From positions 1 through 64,000 of the forward strand of contig NZ_JAIVFS010000013.1 of the NCBI RefSeq assembly GCF_020829645.1: a stretch of DNA of 64,000 bases. Reading direction: 5' to 3'. Position 1 is the stretch's first letter; every line of letters starts with the position of its first letter. Source of the DNA: Nostoc mirabile CHAB5784 (GTDB taxonomy: Bacteria > Cyanobacteriota > Cyanobacteriia > Cyanobacteriales > Nostocaceae). A model generated the notes under the pieces. The model had not been told where the DNA came from and made no database searches. It worked only from the letters and a program-made list of their open reading frames with translations. This document shows positions 45,201-54,090 of the stretch, in pieces. Made by a program: the position numbers and the translations under genes.

Positions 45201-47629
45201 AGCCCGGCATTTTTGACTGAGGTCAATACTAGGCTATCAGCAGAATTTGTGGCATTAACATAGATAGCAGGATCATCAGCATCAGCCCGTTGATCAACTG
45301 GGAGTGTTTCATCGTCCAACAAATCGGGACGGGTTTCTAGCGTGGGTGCAGCAGTTGGAACTAAGTCTGCATCCAGTGTGAGAATTTGGGTAAATTGGCT
45401 TTGATTGAAATTGTTATCACTTACCAGCACAATCGACTGACGACCATCTGCTAGTTTGGGGCCAAAGGTAATACCTTCGATGTTATCTGTACCGTTAGGC
45501 AAGTTTAAATCATTTAAATTCAACAGTAAGCGCTTTTGAGCGGGTTGGATAGCAGCTAGTTGCTCAGTACTCAGATTATTGAGAGAATCGTAGAAACTAA
45601 TGTCTGTTGATCCTTGCAAGGAAACTTCGTAGATTTTGATGGTGTTGCCGACACCTTGTGCAAAGGAACGTTCTAACGCCAGTAAGGTTCCCCGGTTATC
45701 GATGGCGAGTAAATCTGTCAAGCCATTGTCAGCAGAGCCTGAGCTAGGGTTGGGTGGTTGGGGGATTGCATCAGTAATATAAAGGTATTCTTTTTCTGCT
45801 TGTCCACTAAGTAGATTGTATTGCAGAATTCGGGAAGGGCTGCCACTAGTGAGTGAAGCCCTTAATCCATCTTGAGAAAGCGCGTTTTCGGTGGCGGTGA
45901 ATAGGGTTTTCTGGTCGGGTGTGATGGTGAGGCTTTCAAATGCCAAATTATTGTAAACGCCTGATGTCTGCGTATCACTTGCATCTACAATACCGTTGCT
46001 GTTGGTATCCTCAACTACTGGCAGGAATTTGCTGGGAATAAGTAGCGATCCTATTTCTTGCCCCGTTGTAAGGGAAAATTCCTTAATAAAGGGATTGGTA
46101 ATACGACCAGCAGTAGGATTAACTTCACCCTCTGAAGAGATGAAAACAGTATCATTGTTAGTTAAAGCAATGCCTTCTGGGTCAATGCTAAATGTTGCAA
46201 ATAAGTTGCCATTGCTATCTTTCAGGGGTGTAACATTGGTAAAAGTCACCCCAGTATCAGCAGTGAAAGTATAGAAGCGGGCGGGGCCAAATTGGGAGCG
46301 ATCGTCTGAGATAGCGTAGTAGCGGTTGTTAGCTGCATCGTAGGTGACACCAGACAATCCACCCAGTGGAGTTTCTCCTCCATTCACAGTTCCCGCCGCG
46401 CCAGCAGGAATAAAACCAGTAACGAAAGTAGACTGCCCCTGAAATCCTATACGAGGAATGGTTTTACCTGGTTCAGTTGGCCCAGTTTGCACATCTGTAA
46501 ATACTAAGCGATGGTCAGAACTAGGGAAGGGAAAAGTACCCACCAAGGGGAACGTTGAGTCAGTATTCAGTGGCCAAAATACTCCTGAGTTGGCAATTGT
46601 CAAGTCAGTGGAGGGTAGCACGTAATCAGTCCGTAGGTTTCCTGGAGCCGTATCAGCAAAGTCTGCGGTATCAAAGCTAGGATTACCGTTTTGGCTAGCG
46701 TTTGCACCACCTTGTAAGTCTGCTTGTTGGGGGCCACCAAGACTGCTAGGGATGACATTAGTATTGATATTGGGGTTTTGCAATAGTTGGCGAATAGCAT
46801 TGTCAAAACTATCACCATCCAACGGATCGGCATTTTGATCACCCACAATCACAAAGCTTGACCCAGCAGCAATCCCGCCCGTTTTTCCCTGATCATCGTA
46901 GATGTAATTACCTTTACCAGGAGTAATATAGTCTGCCCAAAAGCGGATCTCGTCGTGATTGCGCTTCCCGTTGCGGTCTTCTGGCCCATCAAAGGTTGGG
47001 GGTGTGGGGTGGCTGGCGAGGACATGAATTGTCTCGCCGTTTACCTGGATTGGGACATCCCAATGACTTTTGGAGGATAGGCGTAAAACTTCCAATTCCT
47101 CCTGAGAATACCAATCATTTGGCTGTGGTGTTGTAGGATCATCGGGAAGCAAAGCATTGGGCATATCCTTCCAGAGGAAGTTTTGGAAGGTGCGGACGTT
47201 AGCTGTATCGATGGGATATTTGGACAACAGCAACATCCCAAATTGACCAGGAAAATTGCCGAATCCGAAGGCATCATCGCCATATCCCGGTTCGCCTGGG
47301 GTTGTAACTACTGCGCCGTTGTTGTTCAAGTCAAAACCAGAGGCAATACCCGTGTTAGAAGGAGCAATATAGAAGTAGGGGTAGTCAACGGGAGTCGCAC
47401 CGTTTTGGCTGATAGCTAAATAATTTTGCTGGAATAGTTGAACTGCCTCTTGAGAGTAGTCAAACTCATTAATTAACAGCACATCCGGGTTGTTACGCTG
47501 GATAATTTCTGCCACAGCTTTTGCCTGAGCATTATCGGGAGTTGACAAATCGGCCACTAATTGGCCTTGAGCGCTGCGGTTTAGGGAAGCATTGAATTGG
47601 GAAAAGCGGATTGTCTTATTATTTACCAT
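42209..47629 (-). CDS. Giant RTX phosphatase/phytase polyprotein (1806 residues)
   Basis: Predicted extracellular multi-enzyme. (1) Residues 1-375: endonuclease/exonuclease/phosphatase domain ([59 protein letters not shown]). (2) About 385-770: esterase-like phytase domain ([50 protein letters not shown]). (3) About 785-1110: 3-phytase propeller ([63 protein letters not shown]). (4) About 1170-1570: second esterase-like domain ([20 protein letters not shown]). (5) RTX repeats and the end FVFSASVVA, closely matching the glycerophosphodiesterase. No Sec signal: type I export. Each module cleaves phosphate esters, so a phosphate-scavenging role is likely. Confidence 0.9.
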   Translation of the reverse strand: MVNNKTIRFSQFNASLNRSAQGQLVADLSTPDNAQAKAVAEIIQRNNPDVLLINEFDYSQEAVQLFQQNYLAISQNGATPVDYPYFYIAPSNTGIASGFDLNNNGAVVTTPGEPGYGDDAFGFGNFPGQFGMLLLSKYPIDTANVRTFQNFLWKDMPNALLPDDPTTPQPNDWYSQEELEVLRLSSKSHWDVPIQVNGETIHVLASHPTPPTFDGPEDRNGKRNHDEIRFWADYITPGKGNYIYDDQGKTGGIAAGSSFVIVGDQNADPLDGDSFDNAIRQLLQNPNINTNVIPSSLGGPQQADLQGGANASQNGNPSFDTADFADTAPGNLRTDYVLPSTDLTIANSGVFWPLNTDSTFPLVGTFPFPSSDHRLVFTDVQTGPTEPGKTIPRIGFQGQSTFVTGFIPAGAAGTVNGGETPLGGLSGVTYDAANNRYYAISDDRSQFGPARFYTFTADTGVTFTNVTPLKDSNGNLFATFSIDPEGIALTNNDTVFISSEGEVNPTAGRITNPFIKEFSLTTGQEIGSLLIPSKFLPVVEDTNSNGIVDASDTQTSGVYNNLAFESLTITPDQKTLFTATENALSQDGLRASLTSGSPSRILQYNLLSGQAEKEYLYITDAIPQPPNPSSGSADNGLTDLLAIDNRGTLLALERSFAQGVGNTIKIYEVSLQGSTDISFYDSLNNLSTEQLAAIQPAQKRLLLNLNDLNLPNGTDNIEGITFGPKLADGRQSIVLVSDNNFNQSQFTQILTLDADLVPTAAPTLETRPDLLDDETLPVDQRADADDPAIYVNATNSADSLVLTSVKNAGLRVYDLSGNLLQTVNPGGIRYNNIDLQYGFQLGNQSVDIAVASDRGNDKLAIFKINPNPTTPGNYLEDITDSNIGTLFQGLPFAEPYSSSSRSAYGLTLYRSPITNDYYVFANRRETGDVAQFKLIDKGNGKIGAERVREFTVPTISERDPQTEGMVVDQETGFLYIGQENVGIWKFQAEPNGGTTGKLIDQVRDLGGSYLTDDVEGLTIYYGKNGTGYLLASSQGDNTFVAYTREGNNEYLGNFAVGNNGAIDSVQESDGADVINVPLGPNFPFGLFVTQDGSNEPAKIVSDEGEEENISSNFKFVPWENIANAFPNSLTIDTTSYDPRNPVAQPKLTIYEFENLPKLGTTSENQDIFLGGFSGLYFQGFAANGNLKFVTNTDRGPNGESEGSNRPFFLPDFQPEIVSFELNRTTGEISITNRTGLFRQDGTTPLTGLPNLQAGANGLAYTDEIAVDLDNNILANDPLGADLEGIVIAENGDYWLVDEYRPAIYHFDVNGKLIDRFIPQGTATAPNPDQPVGTFGTEVLPFVYAQRRNNRGFEAVALEGTKLYAFIQSPIDNPDVANDATSKASLNLRILEFDIVTKQVTGEYLYLLEGLPATDKIGDAVSLGNGKFAVVERDDNGTSAGNKLIYQIDLAGATNINNPANFTLPANKTIEQLSSAELVAANIIPVTKSLIANAAQLGYTGVEKLEGLALVAPNTLALINDNDFNITGNTAAEKLGILELPNNLTTVQPTFPNGFGSSNSDTVSLEPGQFFSAGDGADFVEGAQGNTIIAGNGDDTVLAGSDSSVSGNDGNDQIFIGQNGPVQNTSADGGNGDDLIVVLEASGSNNLFGAAGDDRLTVIEGSRQSLFGGSGNDTLSSGGSNNRLYGGSGDDKLFSNVNDSLFGGDGDDVLFAGQQGSGLSGGAGADQFWITNGSLPISNNIVTDFTVGIDKIGLGGVGVTQFSGLTLSQQGSDTLVKIGNTELVSLLGIISTSLTANDFVFSASVVA

Positions 47630-47932
47630 AAGTTGGTGCTAGGGTAGATTCAAGTTTTGCGGAAATTAGTGGTGTCTGCGAAGACCACAGAACCAAGTTG
47701 CCCAATTGCATCGCTGCAAAAGTGGGAAAAACTTTCAGTGTAAGTATCATTTATATTGTCAGTAAAAGACCATTAACTGCGAAGTGCATCTTTGCAGTTA
47801 GAGAGTTTGCAATATCAACATGGACAATATAAAATATGCCTTCTAAAACACTATTTTTAGAGATGATTAGAAGACAGCTATATAACTTTTTGTTATCAGT
47901 TGCGAATTGGGCACTCTCAAAGTATCCCAGTA

Positions 47933-47962
47933 AGATTAAGAAACGGCTAGCAAAGGGTTAAG
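47933..47962 (-). promoter_or_regulatory. Pho-box-like triple repeat upstream of the 1806-residue gene
   Basis: On the minus strand: CTTAACCC-TTT-GCTAGCCG-TTT-CTTAATCT. The outer 8-mers fit the cyanobacterial PhoB (SphR) repeat CTTAAYCY and are spaced exactly 22 bp; the middle one is degenerate but in register. It lies about 300 bp before the ATG. PhoB control fits a gene for exported phosphatases. Confidence 0.5.
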
Positions 47963-47984
47963 AAAAAAATAATTGCAGATTTAG

Positions 47985-48184
47985 GGATGCTTTTGTCCCA
48001 CAGCTTAAAGATGCGATTTCTGTTATTTTAGCGATCGCCTACCTCATACTAGTAGTCTGTCAAGCTAGTTTTAAGGGTTTGTAGTAAACACAAAGCGTGC
48101 TTAGAAAACAAGGACTAAAGTCCTGACTACGAACTTGTTTACCCCTCAATTAAAAGCTGACAGACTACTAGTGCAACTCCATTC
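47985..48184 (+). pseudogene. Remnant of a paralogue of the 61-residue membrane protein, split by a MITE
   Basis: 47985-48047 reads VPQLKDAISVILAIAYLI-L, which matches residues 10-25 of the small protein at 50758 (ITGAISIILAIAYLILVQLL) with high DNA similarity (GCGATTTCTGTTATTTTAGCGATCGCCTACCTCAT). The frame is cut at CTA by the element 48048-48172 and resumes after it as GTGCAACTCC, which gives the next residues VQL, before a second element begins at 48185. A broken copy with no intact start. Confidence 0.6.
48049..48171. mobile_element. MITE-like element, family E (ends GTAGTCTGTC), target TA
   Basis: CTAGTAGTCTGTCAAGCT on the left and AGCTGACAGACTACTAG on the right are inverted copies with one indel. 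Taking GTAGTCTGTC...GACAGACTAC as the element leaves TA on both sides; removing it restores CTA-GTG-CAA-CTC, the expected codons of the paralogue remnant. TA duplications are typical of IS630/Tc1-mariner-related elements. Interior: GTAGTAAACACAAAG...GGACTAAAGTCCTG. Confidence 0.75.
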
Positions 48185-48320
48185 CAATACTGCTCGGGTT
48201 TTGGTGCATAGTTATTGGAGATCCCCTTAGTTCCCCGATAAATTGAGGGAAAATAAGGCATTTTTAGCCCCCCTTTTTAAGGGGGGTTGGGGGGATCGAC
48301 TCAAAACCTACGCAGTATTG
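48185..48320. mobile_element. MITE-like element, family B (ends CAATACTGC), 10-bp target repeat
   Basis: CAATACTGCTCGGGTTTTGG on the left; inward from the right, CAATACTGCGTAGGTTTTG. The 10-mer AACTCCATTC occurs directly before (48175-48184) and after (48321-48330), a perfect target duplication. The interior contains TTAGTTCCCCGATAAATTG and CCCCCTTTTTAAGGGGGG repeats. 136 bp, no coding capacity. Confidence 0.9.
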
Positions 48321-48359
48321 AACTCCATTCTGCATTCTAAGTTCTGTATTCTTCTTCAA

Positions 48360-49874
48360 CTATGATTTGATGATATACCAAATACCATTATTACTTTGAC
48401 GTAAAATTTGGTATTTTTGCTCAACAAATTCTAGCAGTTTGGGAAAATTTTCTTTGATTATAGCCTGGGGGCCATAATCAATAAAGATATAAGGAGGCTT
48501 TGATGAATCTAACTGCTCTCTAAGTGTTAACCATTGCTCAGGCAGAAAATATTCAAGTGCCCAACCACGTAGGATTGTTGCTTGAGTCCGACCAGAAAAG
48601 TAGTAAATAGATGGATCACCAGCTACATAAATCTCACCAGCAAGACTTCCTGCTTGAGAGATAAAGCTAGCCTCTGAGTGAAGAGATGGATATTTTTTTC
48701 TAAAGACAGTCTGATATTTTAATCGCGTATCTTCAGTTAAAGCAAAGTTATTATTAACCATAGTCATACTCTTTTTTGTAAGAGTGGATGATAAAGGAAA
48801 TAACAATAAAAATATCAGCAGAATTGTCGGTATTTGAGACCTTAATTCTTTTAAATAGTCCCATAATATATCTAATCCTTTAGCTGCTAAAATACCTATG
48901 GGTACAAACAATAGTAAAAAATGGTATTCCCACAATGCTTTATATTGTAAAGTAATAACACTCAAACCAAAAACACACCAAACAACAAGTAACAAAGTCA
49001 ATACATTCTTAGACTTACGCAATGAAGCATCTATTGCAATAATAGCTAGTAAAGCTAAAGGGTAAAAATTCTGTAAAAACCATTTTATTCCCGAAACAAA
49101 GTCTTTTTGATTTAATGCAGAATTAGCAATAATAAGAGGTGGATATATAAAAAATGTCTGATACACTATCGAAAAACTATTGTACCAGGCAAAGTAGCTG
49201 GCAACGACTAGAAGAGGAAAGATAATCCCTATAAAAATTGGCAAACAAATCTCAATAAATATTTTTTGAATACCCTGCCGTTTTATTAATACAGAATACA
49301 TCAATATAGTTAGCCAAAACGAAAACAATATAAGCAAAAATATTAATTTAAATAGCAGGACAATTCCGCCAATAAAGCCTGACAGTAAAAGCAAGATAAA
49401 TCTTTGCTTTCCTTCGTTTTTAAAAGATTGAAAAGTTAGCCAAAGGCAAAGGAATAAAGGAAAACCAACCAGTGCTTCAACTTGAGTAAGGTGCCAAGCG
49501 CCTGAAACAACATAGTAAACACCAACCGTTAACAAAGGTACTAGGCTTGCGATTATCTGATGCCGAAAATAGCTTTTTAGAGTCAGCAGCAATATTATAG
49601 AAAAAAATAGCATGTAAATAAGTTCAAAGGCATGGATGCCAATCTCATTAAAACCAAACAAAGTTCCCGCCAAAAAATAAAAGCAGAAAATCCCTGGTTG
49701 CTTGACATCCCAAAAATCACGATAGAGTAATTTTCCTTGTTGCATCTCTAAAGCACCTAGCCGAAAAAATGCTTGATCTCCGTCAAATGGAAAAGGTAAA
49801 TGTATAAGACCAATTATGACAATAATAATCATAACTAGAAAGTCAATTCTATTTAATTTAGTAATACTAATCAT
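48360..49874 (-). CDS. Membrane glycosyltransferase (GT39/PMT/ArnT-like)
   Basis: A 504-residue polytopic protein with 10-12 hydrophobic helices. The first loop has the GT-C hallmark acidic motif and environment: FPFDGDQAFFRLGALEMQQG, RDFWDVKQPGIFCFYFLAG. Such enzymes transfer sugars from polyprenyl-phosphate donors on the outer face of the membrane. The C-terminal soluble part (about 385-504) contains EIYVAGDPSIYYFSGRTQAT. The acceptor is unknown. AT-rich compared with neighbours. Confidence 0.82.
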   Translation of the reverse strand: MISITKLNRIDFLVMIIIVIIGLIHLPFPFDGDQAFFRLGALEMQQGKLLYRDFWDVKQPGIFCFYFLAGTLFGFNEIGIHAFELIYMLFFSIILLLTLKSYFRHQIIASLVPLLTVGVYYVVSGAWHLTQVEALVGFPLFLCLWLTFQSFKNEGKQRFILLLLSGFIGGIVLLFKLIFLLILFSFWLTILMYSVLIKRQGIQKIFIEICLPIFIGIIFPLLVVASYFAWYNSFSIVYQTFFIYPPLIIANSALNQKDFVSGIKWFLQNFYPLALLAIIAIDASLRKSKNVLTLLLVVWCVFGLSVITLQYKALWEYHFLLLFVPIGILAAKGLDILWDYLKELRSQIPTILLIFLLLFPLSSTLTKKSMTMVNNNFALTEDTRLKYQTVFRKKYPSLHSEASFISQAGSLAGEIYVAGDPSIYYFSGRTQATILRGWALEYFLPEQWLTLREQLDSSKPPYIFIDYGPQAIIKENFPKLLEFVEQKYQILRQSNNGIWYIIKS

Positions 49875-49923
49875 GACAGTTTTAATTTAAATATAAGTGA
49901 CTATCCCGCACTAGTGAATATGC

Positions 49924-50093
49924 AGGGCTATTTCATTCTCCGAAAAGCCCGCCTCAGAATGAATTCTGAGTCTAATAGCACTCATTCATCTAAAGATGAC
50001 TGAGAAAAGGTTCTAGTCCGTTTTAACGGACTTTAGCTAAAAGCCAAAGAACTTTAGTTCTGGGCGGTTTATGTATAGAATGAAATAGCCCTA
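49924..50093. mobile_element. MITE-like element, family C (ends AGGGCTATTTCATTCT), 11-bp target repeat
   Basis: AGGGCTATTTCATTCT at 49924-49939 and its exact inverse at 50077-50092. The 11-mer AGTGAATATGC is present on both sides (49913-49923 and 50094-50104), a perfect target duplication. The interior carries CGTTTTAACGGACTTTAGC and AACTTTAGTTC hairpin sequence. 170 bp, non-coding. Confidence 0.88.
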
Positions 50094-50104
50094 AGTGAAT
50101 ATGC

Positions 50105-50529
50105 TAGCGAGATAACAGTAAGTATGTAGCTTCTTCGTCACTGATAATGTTTAGATAATGTTTATAAACTGTAAAGAAACTGTAATAGGGAATGGCTATA
50201 AGCCTCTTTTTACTTAACTTTGTTATGTTATGCCACTCTTTTTAGGGGTTGCAAATGTTTCTAGTGTAAGCAAAACTCCATATTGATATCTTGCTTCAAT
50301 AAGTAGGTAGGCACGAAAAAACTAAACTATGTAAAGATAAATCTGAATTCTTTTTCAACAGCAAGTAAATGCATTCCTAGCGGAACGTCTAAATTGTTAC
50401 TTTGATCAACTGCAAGTATAGGAATCCGGTTTGATTCCTGAATTTACTTGCGTGGGCAGGGAACAGGGAATAGGGAATAGGGAACAGGAAAGAAAGCATA
50501 GATCCGTACTGAGTCTTGTTCAAAAATTA
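50105..50529. other. Gene-free region before element 50530
   Basis: No gene. AT-rich DNA, then GGGAACA/GGGAATA heptamer-like units at 50458-50490. Short frames here are repeat-derived. Confidence 0.45.
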
Positions 50530-50652
50530 GGCGTTGCATATTTGCGGGATGATTTTGCTAGTTTTGTGGGATGGGCATCTTGCCCGTCCCTTGTATTTCA
50601 GGGCGGGCGAGACGCCCACCCTACAAGAATCATCCCTTGATTCAGCAACGCC
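50530..50652. mobile_element. MITE-like element, family D (ends GGCGTTGC), 8-bp target repeat
   Basis: GGCGTTGC at 50530-50537 and GCAACGCC at 50645-50652, with inner inverted pairs (GGGATGATT / AATCATCCC; GGGATGGGCATCTTGCCCGT / GGGCGGGCGAGACGCCCACC). AAAAATTA lies on both sides (50522-50529, 50653-50660), a perfect 8-bp target duplication. 123 bp. Confidence 0.85.
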
Positions 50653-50757
50653 AAAAATTAAATAGGAGTCCTATATATCGGTAAGTATGTGGTGTGTGTC
50701 TCAAGTATTAATGTGGATATAGACACAGTACAATAACTTGCATTAAAGGAAATACTG

Positions 50758-50943
50758 ATGGAGCGTTCAAAATTAGTTGCCATTATTACAGGTGCGATTT
50801 CGATCATTTTAGCGATCGCTTACCTCATCTTAGTCCAACTGTTGGACTACCGGGACATGAAACCCGCCCCCATCAGCCAATTTGACCAAACGCCTGCGAT
50901 TATTTCTGTTTTTTGGCAGGTTGACAAAATTACCGAAGCGTGA
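50758..50943 (+). CDS. Small single-pass membrane protein upstream of the NDH-1 operon
   Basis: A 61-residue protein: a short basic start (MERSKLVAI), one membrane helix (ITGAISIILAIAYLILVQLL), and a polar tail DYRDMKPAPISQF...FWQVDKITEA. GGAAAT lies just before the ATG. It resembles small conserved cyanobacterial membrane proteins without known function. It is 370 bp upstream of ndhF and ends in a terminator, so it is probably its own unit. A broken second copy lies at 47985-48184, meaning the gene has been duplicated locally. Confidence 0.65.
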   Translation: MERSKLVAIITGAISIILAIAYLILVQLLDYRDMKPAPISQFDQTPAIISVFWQVDKITEA

Positions 50944-50965
50944 ATTACATTTAGCTGAATTGTAG

Positions 50966-50989
50966 AGACGCAAGTCCTTTGCGTCTTTT
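50966..50989 (+). terminator. Terminator of the small membrane protein gene
   Basis: AGACGCAA at 50966-50973 pairs with TTGCGTCT at 50979-50986 around a 5-nt loop and is followed by TTT. It starts 22 nt past the stop codon. The stem sequence belongs to the GTAGAGACGC repeat family. Confidence 0.75.
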
Positions 50990-50999
50990 ATCATTTATG

Positions 51000-51030
51000 T
51001 CAATAAGTAAAAACTCATGATGAATATTGA
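51000..51030. promoter_or_regulatory. Possible LysR-type site upstream of ndhF
   Basis: TCAATA at 51000-51005 and TATTGA at 51025-51030 are inverted in the 370-bp AT-rich leader of the operon. Cyanobacterial CO2-uptake operons are often controlled by the LysR regulator NdhR/CcmR, whose sites contain TCAAT/ATTGA-type half sites. Spacing here is not a match to a firm consensus, so this is weak. No other gene-like sequence is seen in 50990-51313. Confidence 0.25.
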
Positions 51031-51313
51031 TTAAGCCAACAGTTAATTCATAGATAAAAAACAATAGCTATTATTCATTACTCAAATAGTCTTTTATATA
51101 AGATTTATTTAGAGTATTTATCTCAAATTTGTTTAGATAAAGTAATACCATTTTGACAAAGATAACGGTAAGCTGTTTCTAAGAAAATTAAATAAAGATA
51201 AATTTGTCTGAGCTGCGTAGGGGTAGCCTATCGTAGACATCACTGGGTTAACGGGGATCAACGCGAGTTGACTCAAAACCCCAAATTTTTGATGACAATA
51301 TAGAGGTAAGTTG

Positions 51314-53191
51314 ATGGCTCAGTTTCTACTTGAGACTGTTTGGCTAGTTCCGTGCTATGCCTTAATAGGTGGCTTGTTAGCCGTACCTTGGTCGCCGGGG
51401 ATCATTCGGAAAACGGGGCCAAGACCGGCGGGTTATGTAAACTTGGTAATGACATTTTTGGCGTTTGTACATAGTGCGATCGCCTTACAAGCAACTTGGA
51501 ATCAGCCAGCCCAAGAAGTATTTATTCCTTGGTTATCTACAGCTGGTTTAGACCTCACCATTGCTTTGGAAATATCCTCGGTGAGTATCGGCGCTTTGGT
51601 TGTGATTACTGGCTTGAATTTACTGGCGCAGATTTATGGCATCGGCTACATGGAAATGGATTGGGGTTGGGGACGCTTCTATTCCTTATTAGGATTATTT
51701 GAAGCAGGACTATGTGCCCTTGCTTTGTGTAATAACTTGTTCTTCAGCTATGTAATTTTGGAAGTCCTGACGCTGGGAACCTACCTACTAGTCGGCTTAT
51801 GGTTTAGCCAGCCGTTAGTAGTCTCAGGTGCCAGAGATGCTTTCTTAACTAAGCGGGTGGGAGACTTATTCTTACTGATGGGCGTGTTGGCATTATGGCC
51901 CCTCGCCGGAACTTGGAGTTATCCAGAACTAACCAAGTGGGCGGCTACTGCTAACGTCAACCCGACAACAATGACATTGGTAGGTTTAGCCTTAATTGCT
52001 GGGCCTATGGGTAAATGTGCCCAGTTCCCCCTGCATCTGTGGTTGGATGAAGCGATGGAAGGCCCTGTTCCTAGTACGATTTTGCGGAATTCCGTAGTAG
52101 TAGCTAGTGGTGCATGGGTGCTGATTAAATTGCAACCTGTGTTAACTATTTCGCCCATAGTTTCCTCGGCTATGGTGGCCATTGGGGTAGTTACGGCGGT
52201 AGGTGCTTCTTTAATTGCGATCGCTCAAATTGATCTTAAACGCTGCCAATCCTATTCTGTCAGTGCCTACATGGGTTTAGTATTCATTGCCGTGGGAGTG
52301 CAACAATACGAAACGGCGCTGTTGTTAGTACTCACCCATGCCATATCAGCAGCCCTGTTGGTGATGAGTACCGGGGGAATTATTTGGAATAGCATCACCC
52401 AAGACGTAACCCAATTAGGCGGATTGTGGACACGTCGCCCGATTTCAGCAATAGCTTTTATCGTCGGGACTTTGGGATTAATTGGTTTTCCACCCTTGGG
52501 TAGTTTTTGGGCGTTGAGCAAATTAGCAGATGGCTTGTGGGAAACGCAACCTTGGTTAGTGGGAGTAGTAATAACGGTAAATGCTTTGACAGCCGTGAGT
52601 TTAACCAGAGAATTCGGTTTAATTTTTGGCGGTAAGGCTACACAAATGAGTCAGCGATCACCTGAAGCACACTGGCCGATGATTCTGCCAATGATGATTT
52701 TACTTGGTGTCAGTCTACATCTTCCTTTAGTGTTGCAAAGCTTATCACTTTTACCAGATTGGGCAACTCTCAATAAAGATGTCGCACTACTTTTAATTTG
52801 GTCGAGTATTTTCGGTTGCAGTATAACTGGCGTGATTTATTTCAGCAATATTCCCAAACCAATTCGTTTGCCTTGGAAAGGTTTACAAGACTTAATCGCA
52901 TACGATTTTTACACTCCCAATATCTATCGGATGACGATTATCTTCAGCGTTGCCAAAATTTCCCAACTTGCCGATATGATTGACCGTTTTGTAGTCGATG
53001 GCATTGTTAATTTCGTTGGTTTATTTTCGCTTTTGGGTGGTGAAGGTCTTAAATACAGCACCTCTGGTCAAACCCAGTTTTATGCCTTAACCGTTCTTTT
53101 AGGAGTAGGTGTTTTAGGAATGTGGGTAACTTGGCGATTTTGGGGAATGCAGTTTTTAAATTTGATGTTTCAAATTTCGACACTTGGATAG
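51314..53191 (+). CDS. ndhF: NdhF3/F4-type subunit of the CO2-uptake NDH-1 complex
   Basis: A 625-residue proton-pumping NuoL-like membrane subunit. Motifs: GRFYSLLGLFEAGLCALALC, EVLTLGTYLLVGLWF, FPLHLWLDEAMEGPVPSTIL with the key Lys/Glu positions of antiporter-like subunits, and RCQSYSVSAYMGLVFIAVGV. The gene order ndhF-ndhD-cup marks the specialised complexes NDH-1MS (F3/D3/CupA) or NDH-1MS' (F4/D4/CupB), which convert CO2 to bicarbonate at the thylakoid; which paralogue this is cannot be decided safely. The ATG at 51314 is preferred to the TTG one codon earlier. Between it and ndhD lies a carbonic anhydrase gene. Confidence 0.92.
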   Translation: MAQFLLETVWLVPCYALIGGLLAVPWSPGIIRKTGPRPAGYVNLVMTFLAFVHSAIALQATWNQPAQEVFIPWLSTAGLDLTIALEISSVSIGALVVITGLNLLAQIYGIGYMEMDWGWGRFYSLLGLFEAGLCALALCNNLFFSYVILEVLTLGTYLLVGLWFSQPLVVSGARDAFLTKRVGDLFLLMGVLALWPLAGTWSYPELTKWAATANVNPTTMTLVGLALIAGPMGKCAQFPLHLWLDEAMEGPVPSTILRNSVVVASGAWVLIKLQPVLTISPIVSSAMVAIGVVTAVGASLIAIAQIDLKRCQSYSVSAYMGLVFIAVGVQQYETALLLVLTHAISAALLVMSTGGIIWNSITQDVTQLGGLWTRRPISAIAFIVGTLGLIGFPPLGSFWALSKLADGLWETQPWLVGVVITVNALTAVSLTREFGLIFGGKATQMSQRSPEAHWPMILPMMILLGVSLHLPLVLQSLSLLPDWATLNKDVALLLIWSSIFGCSITGVIYFSNIPKPIRLPWKGLQDLIAYDFYTPNIYRMTIIFSVAKISQLADMIDRFVVDGIVNFVGLFSLLGGEGLKYSTSGQTQFYALTVLLGVGVLGMWVTWRFWGMQFLNLMFQISTLG

Positions 53192-53243
53192 TTAATCAGC
53201 GTTTTCTTACAAGCAGACAGTTTAATATTTTGAGGAGAATTCC

Positions 53244-53960
53244 ATGAGCATACAACATTCCCGATTTAATCTTTCCAGAAGAAGTTTATTCAAGTTTGGT
53301 GCAGGTGCGATCGGTACAGGTGTATTGACAGCCGGACTTGGCTCAAAGTTACTTGCAGCCGAAAAAAAAGCTCCAGCAGAAGATGAAATCACCCCCGATA
53401 AAGCATTGCAAGAGTTATTAGATGGGAATGACAGGTTTGTCAAAAGAAAACGTCGCAATCCCAACCAAACTTATTCACGTTTAGTCGAAGTTGCCAAAGG
53501 TCAAAAGCCATTTGCTTCTATTCTAGGTTGTGCAGATTCACGGGTTCCTTCAGAAATTGTTTTTGACCAAGGACTTGGAGATTTATTTGTCTGCCGTGTA
53601 GCGGGTAATATTGCCACACCAGAAGAAATTGGTAGCCTAGAATTTGGCAGCTTAGTATTAGGTTCTAAAGTCATTATGGTAGTAGGACATGAGAGATGTG
53701 GTGCGGTAGATGCCGCAATCAAAGGCGCTCAAGTACCAGGGCAAATTGGAAGTTTGCTTGCAGCGATTAAACCAAGTGTAGAAAGCTCAAAAGGAGAATC
53801 AGGAGATAAGTTAGAAAATGCTTGTAAAGCAAATATTGCGGCACAAGTTGAAAAGTTGAAATCATCGTCAGTTTTATCTGAGTTAATCAAGGCAGAAAAG
53901 CTGAAAATAGTCGGAGCTTATTACGATTTAGATACTGGGAAAATCAGCGTAGTTAGTTAG
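53244..53960 (+). CDS. Beta-carbonic anhydrase with Tat signal
   Basis: A 238-residue enzyme interconverting CO2 and bicarbonate. Zn ligands are clear: Cys96 in ILGCADSRVPSE (with the catalytic Asp98-Arg pair), His149 and Cys152 in VVGHERCGAVDAA. The N-terminus NLSRRSLFKFGAGAIGTGVL then AGLGSKLLAAE is a twin-arginine signal, pointing to folded export to the lumen or periplasm, as for the EcaB-type enzymes of cyanobacteria. It lies 52 bp after ndhF and 130 bp before ndhD on the same strand; a GAGGAG ribosome site precedes the ATG. Its place inside a CO2-uptake operon links it to NDH-1-dependent CO2 hydration. Confidence 0.92.
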   Translation: MSIQHSRFNLSRRSLFKFGAGAIGTGVLTAGLGSKLLAAEKKAPAEDEITPDKALQELLDGNDRFVKRKRRNPNQTYSRLVEVAKGQKPFASILGCADSRVPSEIVFDQGLGDLFVCRVAGNIATPEEIGSLEFGSLVLGSKVIMVVGHERCGAVDAAIKGAQVPGQIGSLLAAIKPSVESSKGESGDKLENACKANIAAQVEKLKSSSVLSELIKAEKLKIVGAYYDLDTGKISVVS

Positions 53961-53965
53961 CTTTT

Positions 53966-54088
53966 TTGTCCTTTGTCATTAGTCATTAGTCATTGGCTAA
54001 GAGTCAGCCATAAAGGATAAAGGGCAAAACACAAAGGACGAAAGACAAAGGACGAAGGACAAAGGACAAAAGACGAAGGACAAAATTA
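53966..54088. repeat. Short tandem repeats in the ndhD leader
   Basis: CATTAGT heptamers followed by repeated ACAAAGGACGAA-type units fill the space between the carbonic anhydrase and ndhD genes. They leave no clear ribosome site before the ndhD ATG apart from GAAGGACAAA. Confidence 0.8.
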
Positions 54089-54090
54089 CC

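Noticed and set aside
50431..50640. 69-residue plus-strand frame
   Set aside because: Encoded by GGGAACA repeats and the family D element; no protein-like composition.
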